Shown here in pieces: positions 9,066 to 18,053 of a DNA stretch of 64,000 nt; positions within the stretch are counted from its first letter, which is position 1, and the number at the start of each line of letters is the position of its first letter. The notes below the pieces were generated by a model. The model was not told the origin of the DNA. It searched no databases and saw only the letters and a list, made by a program, of their open reading frames with translations. The translations under genes and the position numbers were made by a program. The DNA is from Halorubrum lacusprofundi ATCC 49239 (GTDB taxonomy: Archaea > Halobacteriota > Halobacteria > Halobacteriales > Haloferacaceae). The stretch is taken from positions 1 through 64,000 of the forward strand of contig NC_012030.1 of assembly GCF_000022205.1 (NCBI RefSeq). The letters run 5' to 3'.

Positions 9066-10685
9066 CTACCTGTGGATCTTGTCTGTGAACAATTTCCGCT
9101 GGGCAGCTCGTAAGTGCTGAGTGAAGGTCGCTCGTGAAATATCAAGTGTGTCGGCAAGTTCACCCGTGTTGTTGTGCCGCGGTCGCTCAAAGTAGCCCGC
9201 TTCGACGGCGAGTTCGAGCACCTGCCGCTGCCGGTCGGTCAGGTCGTCGACCGCCTCGGCGTCCGACATGGTGGATTCATCGGTGGTCCAGAGTGTCGTC
9301 ATCGAGCTATCGCCACAGAGATCTGAGAGGGCCTCTACACACTGTCGGATAGTGGTTTCCCCACCGAGAATGGACAAAATCCGTGCGTGTTCTCCGCTAA
9401 CAATGGTTTCGGATAATGAGACCCCGGCGTCGACGAGCCGTGTTTCGGGAACTGGTAACTCTGAGACGAGTCCACATTGGATGACGTCGTCAGTTCGGTA
9501 GTAGTCGATCGAGACGATCGAATCGGTTGTATCGACTGCCACCGAGAGGTCGGCTTCCGTGACTCCCTCGGCGGTCGTTACATAGAGCATTTCGTCGTCG
9601 TTCCGAGGGATGACCGTTGCTGCACGGAGCGTCGACTCGTCGGACAGTGCTGCTATAAGCCCGAGAAGTGGATGGCATCCACTGTCGAGTGTGAATTCAA
9701 CGGTCGGAGTCGCAGACGAGAGGAGTGTTCGCTTCCAAGCGGTCGTCTGGAAGGCGTAGCCGACTGTCTCAACGTACTCGATGAGCAACGCCCGTTCGCG
9801 GTCTTCGATCCGTGGCATCCGGCTATAGACCGTTAACACACCGAAATAAACGTCGTTGTGGCTGATTGGAATCGCTGCCATCGACCCGAAGCCGTGATCA
9901 ACGGCAACCCCCACCCAGTCCGCTGACTTGGTTTCTGCCTCCTCGATGCTTTCCAATGAGTGGACAACAGATTTGGTTTCGTCGAATGCACGAAGGGTGG
10001 GTTCGGTGCTGTCGGCTGGCCGGGTTCCGGGCGGATTCATGGTTTCAAGATAGTTGGTATCACCAGCTGTCGACAGCGGGACAACCCCACGGTCGTCGTC
10101 GAGGACGCCGATCCATACACAAACGTAGCCGCTGTCGACTAATTGCTCGCAGATGCTCCCGCCGAGTTCTGAGCGGGTCGACGAGGCGGTGACGGTTTCG
10201 AGGAGCGCCTCCTTGTGCCGCCGTTCGTGGGCCAATGCCCGGCGGTTCCGGTCGGCCTCGACGACCGTTTCAATCCGTCGGACCAACCCGGTGGGCTGCT
10301 GACCGAGATCCATCTTTCTGACGTAGTCGGTGACCTGCTCGCCAATCGCATCGCTGGCGATCGCCTCATCACCCTCTCCAGTCACCAAAATAAACGGCAG
10401 ATCCGGCTCGGTGGCCCGAACCTCGGCCAGTAGGTTGACTCCGGTGCCGTCGCCGAGTTGGTAGTCACAGACGATACAGTCCGGTTCGGTGGCTGCGAGC
10501 GCGTCTCTGGCTGCCGCGAAACTGGTCGCCGTCGACACAGTGAGTCGCTCCTGAGAGCGTTCGAGCAGTCGACGCTGTGTTCGGGCCCACGTCTCGTCAT
10601 CATCGATCAGGAGCACTGAAATCGGCCGGGGCGATACAGAGCCCGAAGCTGAGTCTGCTGTATCGATCACGGCCACACTCCACAT
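9066..10685 (-). CDS. Receiver-GAF-HTH_10 regulator of the bacterio-opsin activator type
   Basis: 539-residue regulator. Residues 21-135 form a response-regulator receiver domain, with the acidic pair LLIDDDE and phosphoacceptor Asp 74 in VCDYQLGDG. Residues about 150-320 look like a GAF sensor domain. The part from about 325 resembles the Bat central domain, and the C-terminus (about 485-535) is an HTH_10 DNA-binding domain with LTDRQRQVLELAVEAGYF, which is specific to haloarchaeal Bat-like regulators. The decayed kinase gene just upstream on the same strand could once have been its partner. Targets are unknown; the adjoining FAH and ureide genes are candidates by position only. Confidence 0.85.
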   Translation of the reverse strand: MWSVAVIDTADSASGSVSPRPISVLLIDDDETWARTQRRLLERSQERLTVSTATSFAAARDALAATEPDCIVCDYQLGDGTGVNLLAEVRATEPDLPFILVTGEGDEAIASDAIGEQVTDYVRKMDLGQQPTGLVRRIETVVEADRNRRALAHERRHKEALLETVTASSTRSELGGSICEQLVDSGYVCVWIGVLDDDRGVVPLSTAGDTNYLETMNPPGTRPADSTEPTLRAFDETKSVVHSLESIEEAETKSADWVGVAVDHGFGSMAAIPISHNDVYFGVLTVYSRMPRIEDRERALLIEYVETVGYAFQTTAWKRTLLSSATPTVEFTLDSGCHPLLGLIAALSDESTLRAATVIPRNDDEMLYVTTAEGVTEADLSVAVDTTDSIVSIDYYRTDDVIQCGLVSELPVPETRLVDAGVSLSETIVSGEHARILSILGGETTIRQCVEALSDLCGDSSMTTLWTTDESTMSDAEAVDDLTDRQRQVLELAVEAGYFERPRHNNTGELADTLDISRATFTQHLRAAQRKLFTDKIHR

Positions 10686-10810
10686 ACCGGTCGGCTGAAG
10701 GCAGAGTCGCTCGTGTCATTCCACTCTAAATTAATCATAGTTGATAGTATCGCAGGAGCCTACTAAACTGCATACCACTCTATGGTGGTGTGGTGCAGAA
10801 GACGACCGGT

Positions 10811-11407
10811 TCACCGGGCGTGTGGCATCGTCTCAATTTCGAAGCGTGCACCACCCTCTGTACCATCAATGACTGATAACGACCAACCGTGTGCTTCGAT
10901 AATCGTCCGAACAATCGCCAGCCCATAGCCGGATCCACTTCCGGTCGACACTCCGAAATCTAGGAGATCCTCACGTCGGCCCGCCGGAATGCCCGGTCCG
11001 TCGTCCTCGATATAAAACCCCGAATTGGTGGGAAGTTGTCCGATTTTAACTGTTGTCGCACCGATCTGGCCGTCGACCGCATGCTCGACGACGTTTCCAA
11101 AGAGGTTCTCGAAAGCCTGCTGAAGCCGGCTGGCGTCGGCCTAGAGCGTCTCGGTCGACTCGACTGACAGGCGCAGGTCGCCGGTGTTGACTACCTCCCA
11201 CGCCGCCCGAGCAACCGTTTCGAGATCGCAGTCGGTCGGCGTCTCCACGTCGGTACTTTCGCGGGCCAGCGCGGGCAGTCCCTCAGCAAAAGCACGGAGC
11301 CGGCGGTGGACGGATTCGAGATCCGCCAGCGATTGGTCGACCTCCGAGGAAGGCGAATTGAGGTCTGCCCGAACGAGATGCAACAGGATTGCGTTTGATC
11401 AACGACG
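10811..11407 (-). pseudogene. Sensor histidine kinase remnant (HATPase part with in-frame TAG)
   Basis: The reverse strand encodes the end of a DHp helix pair and a full HATPase_c domain (AFENLFGNVVEH as N-box, DDGPGIPAGRRED, GSGYGLAIV and WSLSVIDGTEGGARFE). A TAG at 11141-11143 interrupts the frame where a GAG for Glu would continue the reading, and the frame closes at 11407. The phosphoacceptor His box and all sensor domains are missing. It can neither be autophosphorylated nor made as one chain, so this is a pseudogene. It lies just upstream of the receiver-domain regulator on the same strand. Confidence 0.8.
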
Positions 11408-11450
11408 GCGCAATCTGGCTATCGTGTTTTCGTGTCGTCGTCACGTGTAG

Positions 11451-11573
11451 GTCGAAGATTACCTTCGTCTCCCAACGGACCTACTTTCAGAACTCGACGA
11501 AGAGGCTGATGAAGCAGGATTTAGTAGCCGATCCGAATACATTCGATACCTTTCCGAAACGCCGCACGGGTAG
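11451..11573 (+). pseudogene. Ribbon-helix-helix regulator C-terminal remnant
   Basis: A 40-codon open stretch preceded directly by a stop reads like the C-terminal half of a CopG-type ribbon-helix-helix protein: LRLPTDLLSELDEEADEAGF followed by a helix with RSEYIRYL. No in-frame start exists, so the N-terminal part is gone. It points away from the kinase remnant, suggesting one rearrangement damaged both. Confidence 0.5.
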
Positions 11574-11841
11574 CACGGCAGAACGGCGACGACCGAATAA
11601 CTGTCGACGCTCTCGAAGTCACTATCGTTGGTCACGGCCGGGTCGTTGTAGACGAGACCAGTTGCCGCAACGATTGCACCTCTAGGGCCGACCGTTGGGT
11701 TCGTTTCATTAGTCAGATGCTGTCCTTCGAGCACTGTAGACCGACAGCGACCAGCGTCAGCTTCGATACCATCACCACCATCGTACGGCCGAATTGTTAT
11801 CGAGAATTGTTTGCTTGACTGGCTTGCTGTCGATCCGTAGC
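11574..11841. other. Non-coding or decayed stretch
   Basis: No convincing gene. Open frames exist on both strands but none resembles a known family or starts with a believable promoter. Placed between two remnants and the glycosyltransferase gene, it is probably decayed coding DNA. Confidence 0.4.
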
Positions 11842-13371
11842 TCAGTCGGCGGTTTCGACTTCGGCGTCAGATTCGACTTGGTTGGACTGTGTAGGTTGGT
11901 TAGATCTCTGTTCGATACGTGTGGCTCGCGTCCACGACAAGTTTCGGCCCAACAATACGTCGGCGAGACTCTTGAGCAGCAACGCGTCGTGGAAATGCTT
12001 GTAACCGACTAAAAACAGGGGCGTATACCACAGCAGCCGCCAATCTTCACCTTCGATGTAGACTCCAAGAGCAGCGATCAGGAAGATAATACTCAGGAAA
12101 AAAATAAACAACGAGACTACTTGGATAACAAAGCCACTTAGCAGGATTTTCACGATGAGCCCGAGGATCACCCAGCTCGCAAACGGGAGAAATAAGAGCT
12201 CAACCAATCGAAGTGGAAAGGCAAACCGGTACAGAAACCCTGTCGTCGGCTCCGAGAGAACCCCTCGATGTTTGAATATGGTCATATAGTTCCCTCGATA
12301 CCAGCGGAGCCGCTGGTTGTAGAGATCACGTAATGAATCCGGGGCCTCAGTGTAGACACGTGCCTCGGAACTTCGGACTTCGTAGCCAGCACGAAGCACT
12401 TTGACGGTGATATCAAAATCTTCGGTGAGCGTCTGTGGATCGAACCCCTGAATTTCGTCGAGTACATCCCGCCGGTAGGCTCCGAGACAACCTGGTACGA
12501 CCATCACGATCCCAAACAGATCCAGCATCCGCCGGTAGACGTTGACACCGATGGTGTACTCCAACTGTTGACACCCCGTTAGAAGCGACCCTCGGTTCCA
12601 GATCGTCACCGTGCTGGCAACCGCACCCACCGACTGGTCGCTTAGTGGAGCGACCATCTGTTTGAGCGCATCTTTTTCGGGGACACTATCGGCGTCGACG
12701 GTGAGTATGATCTCGTTCGACGCGAACAGGAGGCCGTAGTTCAGCGCCGAGTATTTGCCGCCGTTATCCTTTGTGACGACGCTGACGGTTTCGGACTCGA
12801 AGGCCCGAGCCTCTGCACAGGTGTTGTCAGTGCTCCCATCGTCAATGACGATGATCTCTCGCTTCCCGTCGGGGTAGTCAGCATCCAAGAGTGCGGTAAT
12901 CGTTCGCTGGATGTACCCTTCCTCGTTGTAGGCTGGTACGATGATACTGATCGACGCGCTGGGTTCTGGTGGAGCGTCCTGTGAGTGATAACGTTGGTTG
13001 TGATAGACTGCGGCGAGGGCGATAAACCAGTAGTACAGAAAGATCAGGGCGATTGCGAACAGATACACCCCAGAAGTGAGCGACGGTTGTACCCAGCCGA
13101 GTGTGACGACCCCGAACCCATAACAGACGAAGGCGACACAGAGCCCTTTCCAAGAGAACAGTGTCGCGTAGGGGCTATCGAACTTAATCACGAGGTACGA
13201 CCAGCCACCGTAAATCGTGATCACTCCAATCAGTGTACCGAGTGCGAACACCGTTTCCGGCTGCATGAGTCGAATGAGAAGCCCGAACGGCACGAGTGCT
13301 GAACAGAACAGGATCAAGGATGACCACTCGACTGAGGTGAGTCGACGTTTCAGTGTCTTGCCTTGACTCAC
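11842..13371 (-). CDS. Membrane glycosyltransferase family 2 (processive polysaccharide synthase type)
   Basis: 509 residues. Four hydrophobic segments (about 15-125) precede a cytoplasmic GT2 domain starting at ISIIVPAYNEEGYIQ (about 148). Nucleotide-sugar and metal motifs are IDDGSTDN and VDADS; the acceptor/catalytic motif is TEDFD and the processive-enzyme motif is QRLRW. Further membrane segments and an acidic tail follow. This is the architecture of cellulose, hyaluronan and poly-N-acetylglucosamine synthases, which polymerise and export a beta-linked glycan. Its start overlaps the deacetylase stop (13368-13371), so the two are coupled, as pgaB and pgaC are linked in bacteria. The sugar is unknown. 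Confidence 0.88.
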   Translation of the reverse strand: MSQGKTLKRRLTSVEWSSLILFCSALVPFGLLIRLMQPETVFALGTLIGVITIYGGWSYLVIKFDSPYATLFSWKGLCVAFVCYGFGVVTLGWVQPSLTSGVYLFAIALIFLYYWFIALAAVYHNQRYHSQDAPPEPSASISIIVPAYNEEGYIQRTITALLDADYPDGKREIIVIDDGSTDNTCAEARAFESETVSVVTKDNGGKYSALNYGLLFASNEIILTVDADSVPEKDALKQMVAPLSDQSVGAVASTVTIWNRGSLLTGCQQLEYTIGVNVYRRMLDLFGIVMVVPGCLGAYRRDVLDEIQGFDPQTLTEDFDITVKVLRAGYEVRSSEARVYTEAPDSLRDLYNQRLRWYRGNYMTIFKHRGVLSEPTTGFLYRFAFPLRLVELLFLPFASWVILGLIVKILLSGFVIQVVSLFIFFLSIIFLIAALGVYIEGEDWRLLWYTPLFLVGYKHFHDALLLKSLADVLLGRNLSWTRATRIEQRSNQPTQSNQVESDAEVETAD

Positions 13372-14714
13372 GAAACAGCCCTCACTGAGAGCAATCTATC
13401 TATCCCGCTCGGCTCTTCGAGCCGGTCGGGGGAGTTGGCGGGCGGTTCTAGCGGCTCTCGGATTTCCCATCCCTCCTCTGTCTCCCGGATATTACCGCTT
13501 TGGAGCCCGGTCGTGAGCTGATCGACCGTCAGAAAGGCGGTGTCGGTCGATTTTATGTGTCGAATCAGCTGTCGAAGTTTCTCTCGGTCGGCCTCGGTGT
13601 CGAACGATTGATAGTGGAGCATCTGGATGTGGAGGGTGTTCGACTCGTAAGAGTCGTTGAACTCGGCCTGAAGCTCGGCTTGGCTGTGTAACTCGTCGCG
13701 TTCCCAGTCGACGAACGATGCACCTTCCGAGGCGTGGACGAGACCACCGGCGGCGAAGATACCAGTCTCGTTGTAGTATTGTGTCGTGAACCAGTCACCC
13801 CCGGAGATAGTTCGGTAGTCCGCTGTATTGGCCGCCTCGACGGTCCCCGTATCGTAGGTGTTCAGGGGTGGAATGAACGTCCGTGGCGTTACGCCCGTAC
13901 AAGTGCGGAGAATTTCTGTTCCAGTTGTCATCCACTGCTGTTGGGTCGCGGGATCGATACCACCGAACTCACTCCCGTTGTAGAACCCCGTCCGCTGGTC
14001 GTGGGTGTAGCCGTGGAGAGCAATTTCGAACTGTCCTGGATGCTCCGTAAGCAGGGATCGAAGGTAGCCACAGGTTCTACCGTTGTCGGTAATAGGGGAG
14101 TCGGCACCGTTGACTGCTGGTATCACACCGAGTGTCACCGGAACGTCTTCCTCGATAAAGACGCGGTCGACTGCCCGTCGTGTGTTGGTCTTATACCACG
14201 GTTGAATGTCGTCGTTCCGAAAGACGGCTATCGTCTCGTACTCCGTCCACTCTTGATCGTCTGTGGGTGCTAATGAGTCGTCCGTATTGTCGGCAAGCAA
14301 TGATGTCGACAGCGTCGCGCCGCCGAGCCCAACCCCGACGATCAGGAGGAGAATAACTGCCGCGGTCAACTGGGTACCGATCCGCTTACGAACTCCGGCC
14401 AGCCATCGTCCCTGATTGGTCGACCGGCGGCGATACTTGGTGAGGTCGATCTGGCTATTGTGGTCTCCGGTTCGATTGGTCGAGACCGATTCATCATCTG
14501 CCCTCGGTCGCCAGTTGCTGTCACACACGTTGCAGATGCGGATCGTTCCCACTGATCGCATCTCGTCTTTGATCTCGGAGTGAGAACATTTCGGACAGCC
14601 GTTTGTGAATGCCGAGCGTTTCTGGATGCAACCACAGTGACAGTGTTCCAGGACGCGCTGTTCGACTGTGTCACTTGATCCACAGTTCGGACAGCCACCA
14701 CTGGAAGAGTTCAC
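13368..14714 (-). CDS. Zinc-ribbon, membrane-anchored polysaccharide deacetylase-like protein
   Basis: 448 residues. The N-terminus carries several CxxC pairs (CPNCGS, CHCGC, CPKCS, CNVC), looking like two zinc ribbons in the cytoplasm. A single membrane segment follows (AAVILLLIVGVGLGGATL, about 115-135), then an extracellular NodB-like domain with FRNDD (metal Asp pair) and ALHGYTHD (H-x3-H ligands). The fold resembles the DUF2334/polysaccharide deacetylase group. It should deacetylate or trim the glycan made by the coupled synthase. A deacetylase with cytoplasmic zinc ribbons is unusual and could link export to a cytoplasmic partner. Confidence 0.82.
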   Translation of the reverse strand: MNSSSGGCPNCGSSDTVEQRVLEHCHCGCIQKRSAFTNGCPKCSHSEIKDEMRSVGTIRICNVCDSNWRPRADDESVSTNRTGDHNSQIDLTKYRRRSTNQGRWLAGVRKRIGTQLTAAVILLLIVGVGLGGATLSTSLLADNTDDSLAPTDDQEWTEYETIAVFRNDDIQPWYKTNTRRAVDRVFIEEDVPVTLGVIPAVNGADSPITDNGRTCGYLRSLLTEHPGQFEIALHGYTHDQRTGFYNGSEFGGIDPATQQQWMTTGTEILRTCTGVTPRTFIPPLNTYDTGTVEAANTADYRTISGGDWFTTQYYNETGIFAAGGLVHASEGASFVDWERDELHSQAELQAEFNDSYESNTLHIQMLHYQSFDTEADREKLRQLIRHIKSTDTAFLTVDQLTTGLQSGNIRETEEGWEIREPLEPPANSPDRLEEPSGIDRLLSVRAVS

Positions 14715-14733
14715 AATTGTAACTGACCAGATG

Positions 14734-14742
14734 GGTATATTG
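14734..14742 (-). promoter_or_regulatory. TATA-like element for the deacetylase-synthase operon
   Basis: The reverse strand reads CAATATACC 20-28 bases before the ATG at 14714, the spacing expected for a leaderless haloarchaeal transcript. Assigned from position and sequence only. Confidence 0.4.
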
Positions 14743-15266
14743 TAACAACTAGCCTACTTGATGTAAGTAGACGGTAATAAAAATGTAGATCCTATCTCTA
14801 CCACCACATATTGCAATAATTTATATATAAATTTAATATAATCGAAGTATAAAAATACGCGTATTACTAAAATAAATGCGATGCTACTGGTGGTATGCTA
14901 TTAATACCATGGTCGAAACGAGAGCCGCTGTGTGTGTTTGATTCCGTATCGTTGAGTTTTTCAAACACATAGGCGATTCGAAAACGGGTATCAGTGTCCA
15001 TAGGTAGACTGGACCATGAAACAGTGGAGCATTCTGGATCTCTCGCCGTGGTCAAGTGTGTAACCAAATAGACTACGCGCAGCCTGTCGATATATACTGA
15101 ACACAGTTCGATGGGGGAACATTCTAGGTGTAATATGTGTTAATCCTGTACTACTCGACTCAAAAGGGGGTTTTCCAAATTAGGGAGGGAGATCCGGGTA
15201 GCTGCCCGGGAGATCAGACAGCTGGCCGCTGAGTGTGGGTCACCGATCGGATGCAATCTCAGCCCC
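14743..15266. other. A+T-rich intergenic region, no supported gene
   Basis: Bases 14760-14890 are very A+T-rich with runs such as TTATATATAAATTTAATATA, unlike neighbouring DNA. A 66-codon frame at 14867-15067 on the reverse strand has no family resemblance and is not called. Bases 15180-15300 contain a GC-rich open stretch that may be decayed coding sequence. Confidence 0.4.
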
Positions 15267-15638
15267 TCACAGGATTCGACCGGCCAGATCCACTGCTTGC
15301 CGACGACCCAGCAGACTATCTAGTCGACTCGCTGGAAAAATTCGCGGGTTTGGTGTAAGCCTCTTTGAGTGTGTTCTCACAGACGTGGCGCTGTGTGATC
15401 TCTGTTGTCGACGGACAGGGCGTGTCGGCTTTGCCCGCTCGCCGTCAACGAGGATACTGACACTTCCTTTGGGTGTCCCTTCCTCGTCCAACAGTTGGGC
15501 TTCGGCCTGTGGATAGGCCTCAACGAATCGGTCGAGTACATTCCGAACCGGTTCTTCGTGGTCGACTGCTGGCAGTGTGACTGTCTTCGACCCCGTAACC
15601 CTCCTGAGTGGCACTTGAACTGTGAGTTCCATGCACAT
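15267..15638 (-). pseudogene. Ubiquitin-like (ThiS/MoaD/SAMP-type) beta-grasp protein, broken C-terminus
   Basis: From the ATG at 15638 the protein begins as a small beta-grasp protein: VTLPAVDHEEPVRNVLDRF, then EAYPQAEAQLLDEEG and SVSILVDGER, matching the central part of haloarchaeal SAMP/MoaD-like proteins. These normally end after about 90 residues in Gly-Gly, the conjugation tail. Here the reading continues for about 55 basic, low-complexity residues with no Gly-Gly terminus, so the 3' end has been replaced or frameshifted. As it stands it could not act in sulphur transfer or protein tagging. An intact chain of unknown function is the less likely alternative. Confidence 0.55.
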
Positions 15639-15851
15639 TCTTTGATATCTCACTGCATTGCTGTTGTGGTCTTTCCGATGCGGAATTCCTGTTCGTAACG
15701 TATCCTCGGGCGTTGTCGATGATCGTGAATCGATTGGACGAGGACACGTCGACCGACTACGCAAACAACTGTTTCACAAACTACAAGATATTTACAGAGA
15801 TCGTGCTTCCGGGGAGGCATGGACGACCGCCGCTCGGGTGATGGGGTCTCG

Positions 15852-16454
15852 ATGAACCAGAATATAGACCGCCGTGGCCTGCTTGCTGTGACTGGAATGG
15901 CCGCAGCCGCCGCACTCGCTGGCTGTACTGTGGGTGCTCCACGAAACACTACGACGGACGAACCCCAAGATGCAACCGATGGGCCACCAGCCAACGCCCC
16001 CATGAGATCACTGACCGAAGGATCGCCCTCGTCGACGAACGAACGCATGGCCGAACTCGTCGCTGGCAATGCGGGATTCGCACTCGATCTCCACGAACAA
16101 CTCACAACAGCCGATGACGTCGACAACGTGTTCGTCTCACCCTACAGCATCTCGATGGCACTTGCGATGACCTATGGGGGTGCAGGTGGTGAGACCGAGA
16201 CCGCAATGCGAGAGACACTCGGATTTTCACTTCGTGAGGAGACCCATCCTGCCTTTGGCGAGCTGCAAGCAGCACTTGATACGAGAGCCACGACAGACGT
16301 ACCGGGTGGCTCTGACAAGGAGACAATCGATGCCTTCCAACTCGAAGTTGCCAACGCTCTGTGGGGTTCGACCGACTACCCCTTCGCCGAGGCAACCGAC
16401 GGTCGAATCGAAGCCCTGATTCCCGAAGACGGTACTGTCTTCTCAAACGACTGA
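15852..16454 (+). pseudogene. Serpin-family Tat lipoprotein with internal and C-terminal deletion
   Basis: The ATG at 15852 gives a Tat lipoprotein signal (NIDRRGLLAVTG, then a lipobox LAGC). After an acidic linker comes the serpin N-terminal half, with the diagnostic NVFVSPYSISMALAMTYGG and ETETAMRETLGF. Sequence is serpin-like to NALWGSTDYPFAEA, then jumps to DGRIEALIPEDGTVF, which in a normal serpin lies about 60 residues later, and stops soon after. The beta-sheet core and the reactive-centre loop are missing (200 residues against about 400), so it cannot inhibit proteases. An in-frame internal deletion plus early stop is the simplest reading. Confidence 0.75.
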
Positions 16455-16458
16455 GCCG

Positions 16459-16719
16459 CTACAGCGATAGAGTATAGAGCTGCTTTCGTGCATCCCGAAA
16501 CGAGACGCGTGACTCGACAGCTCCAACAGCTTCGAGTCTACTGACCGCCTGCCGAATCGTTCGTGTCGACAATAGCGTTGCTTCAGCGAGTTCAGTCTGT
16601 GTCAGCCTGTCGTTGTGGTCTAACTCCTTGGCGACGAGCTTCGCGCTCGGTGGTAACTCCCGGACTGGATCCCATCGGTCTGACTGTTCCTGTGTGTTCT
16701 GCGAGGCGTTTGCACTCAT
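16459..16719 (-). CDS. Small winged-helix (MarR-like) regulator
   Basis: 86 residues. After a short polar lead, LPPSAKLVAKELDHNDRLTQ begins a compact winged helix with recognition helix LLSTRTIRQAVSRLEAVGAV and a basic wing ending DARKQLYTL. It closely resembles the protein at 49527-49793 in both length and motifs, so the window carries two paralogues of a haloarchaeal HTH family. It lies tail-to-tail with the broken serpin gene, four bases apart. Targets are unknown. Confidence 0.8.
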   Translation of the reverse strand: MSANASQNTQEQSDRWDPVRELPPSAKLVAKELDHNDRLTQTELAEATLLSTRTIRQAVSRLEAVGAVESRVSFRDARKQLYTLSL

Positions 16720-17219
16720 CTGTATACAGCGCTTGTGGATTCTCTTAGATAATACTTTCTGTATAAAATATTACTCAAAGGCATATACGGCTGCATCCAG
16801 AATCAATTTTCACTTAGCAGTGTCGATCAATGCAACGGAGCAGGTGGGACTAATCGAAGAATCGAACGACCATCTGAATCCACTGGAAGGCTCGGCCGTT
16901 ATTCCAGGCGATGAACTTGAACCTTAACCAACAATCCACCACTGTCTGTTTGTGTTGTTGGTTAAATCACAGGGGCTCGTCTGTAACGTGACTTTGACCT
17001 TCCTCACTGTTGACAATAGGAGTGGTAAAATGTTCACTATATTTGTTCATTGAGTGTGTTCACTGCCCACTGTCCAGAAGTGGACATCGGCGAGCAGGCC
17101 CAAAACTCTGTGCGGGCGTTCAGCATCGGTTCGAAATCCACACTCACAGTCACCGACACCACAAGTTCAGAGCAGTGTTTCCCCCACCGGCTAAAGAATG
17201 TTCCCAGTAAGAAAGCGGC
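16720..17219. other. Intergenic region with one perfect hairpin
   Basis: No convincing gene. A short frame on the plus strand ending near 16927 has protein-like codon use but no recognisable start and may be a remnant. A perfect 11-base inverted repeat lies at 16924-16965 (listed separately). Confidence 0.4.
16924..16965. repeat. Perfect 11-bp inverted repeat (hairpin)
   Basis: TTAACCAACAA at 16924-16934 is the exact reverse complement of TTGTTGGTTAA at 16955-16965, with a 20-base loop. It could be a transcript end, an operator, or a small mobile-element terminus. No gene family nearby explains it. Confidence 0.6.
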
Positions 17220-17420
17220 TTATCGAAGCCGTCGGATGAGCCGGAGCAATAGCGACGTTGCGGTCCCAATTCCCGGTATCTTGGACGACAACACAGCTGC
17301 TCCGATGAGTAGGATTCCACTCTTTGGGCGACCACGGGCAAATGCCAGCGCAGCGTCTACAAGGGTCGATATGATGCTGATTTTGTTCGCCGATTGAATG
17401 CTTGTGTTAGTCACAGTCAT
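17220..17420 (-). CDS. Small hypothetical membrane protein
   Basis: 66 residues; the central part SGILLIGAAVLSSKIPGIGT is hydrophobic enough to cross the membrane and is followed by a basic end (LLLRLIRRLR). No known family was recognised. The gene stands alone. Codon use and an amphipathic, positively ended layout favour a real product, but the small size leaves doubt. Confidence 0.5.
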   Translation of the reverse strand: MTVTNTSIQSANKISIISTLVDAALAFARGRPKSGILLIGAAVLSSKIPGIGTATSLLLRLIRRLR

Positions 17421-17594
17421 AAGAATCAGCGGCTACGGTGCGAGTGCGAAAAAACGTAATTACGGAGTACATACGTGAATCGATGGCGGAGGGGTTGACC
17501 AGTGACCGACAGCGACCGGTCTTACACGTGGTCGAAGACTCCCGGCGAAAAGATGCCCGATCCTGTCAGAAACTCCCGTCAGGATCTGCACTCG

Positions 17595-17912
17595 CTATTT
17601 GAGTGACACGCTAGCAACGACTCGCCATGCATCGCCACGTGATCCGAGTCTCACTAATCGAAGCTTGATCAGTGCCCCCTCCGCTATGTGGGCCAGCGAT
17701 TCCCGTATCTCTTCGGTTGCGTAGTCGACGACCTGATATACTTCATTTCCTGTGGGCGCTGCCAACCGCATGCCGCCGTGACTGTTCATCGGCTGATCGA
17801 CAGTCATAGTAGTTTGAACATACTGTCGAGGCTGGTCTACTCCACGGGTGCCCTGGGGGTGGTTAGGACCGGCTGAACGCTTCCCGTCGGCCAGGTTCAG
17901 TTGGTGGGTCAT
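17595..17912 (-). CDS. Haloarchaeal conserved hypothetical protein
   Basis: 105 residues. The part from about residue 36 (TVDQPMNSHGGMRLAAP, VYQVVDYATEEIRESLAHI, LRLVRLGSRGDAWRVV) resembles a small haloarchaeal family of unknown function. The first 35 residues look like an unstructured lead, so translation may begin later, at the internal ATG before TVDQP. A TATA-like run (TATATA) lies about 15-20 bases upstream of the longer start. No neighbour suggests a role. Confidence 0.6.
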   Translation of the reverse strand: MTHQLNLADGKRSAGPNHPQGTRGVDQPRQYVQTTMTVDQPMNSHGGMRLAAPTGNEVYQVVDYATEEIRESLAHIAEGALIKLRLVRLGSRGDAWRVVASVSLK

Positions 17913-18053
17913 GTAAGAAGACAGGCAGTGTATATATTTCAGTATGCGTTGGCTACCGTCTAGAGACAGCTAGTAGGGACTGCCTACGACGCCGAAAACC
18001 GTCTGCATGTGTCTCTCCGTTGTGCTACTATTGGGTGTTTGACCGGGAGGGGG

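Noticed and set aside
14867-15067. 66-residue frame on the minus strand in A+T-rich DNA
   Set aside because: No similarity to known proteins, no start-site context and unusual composition; likely chance.
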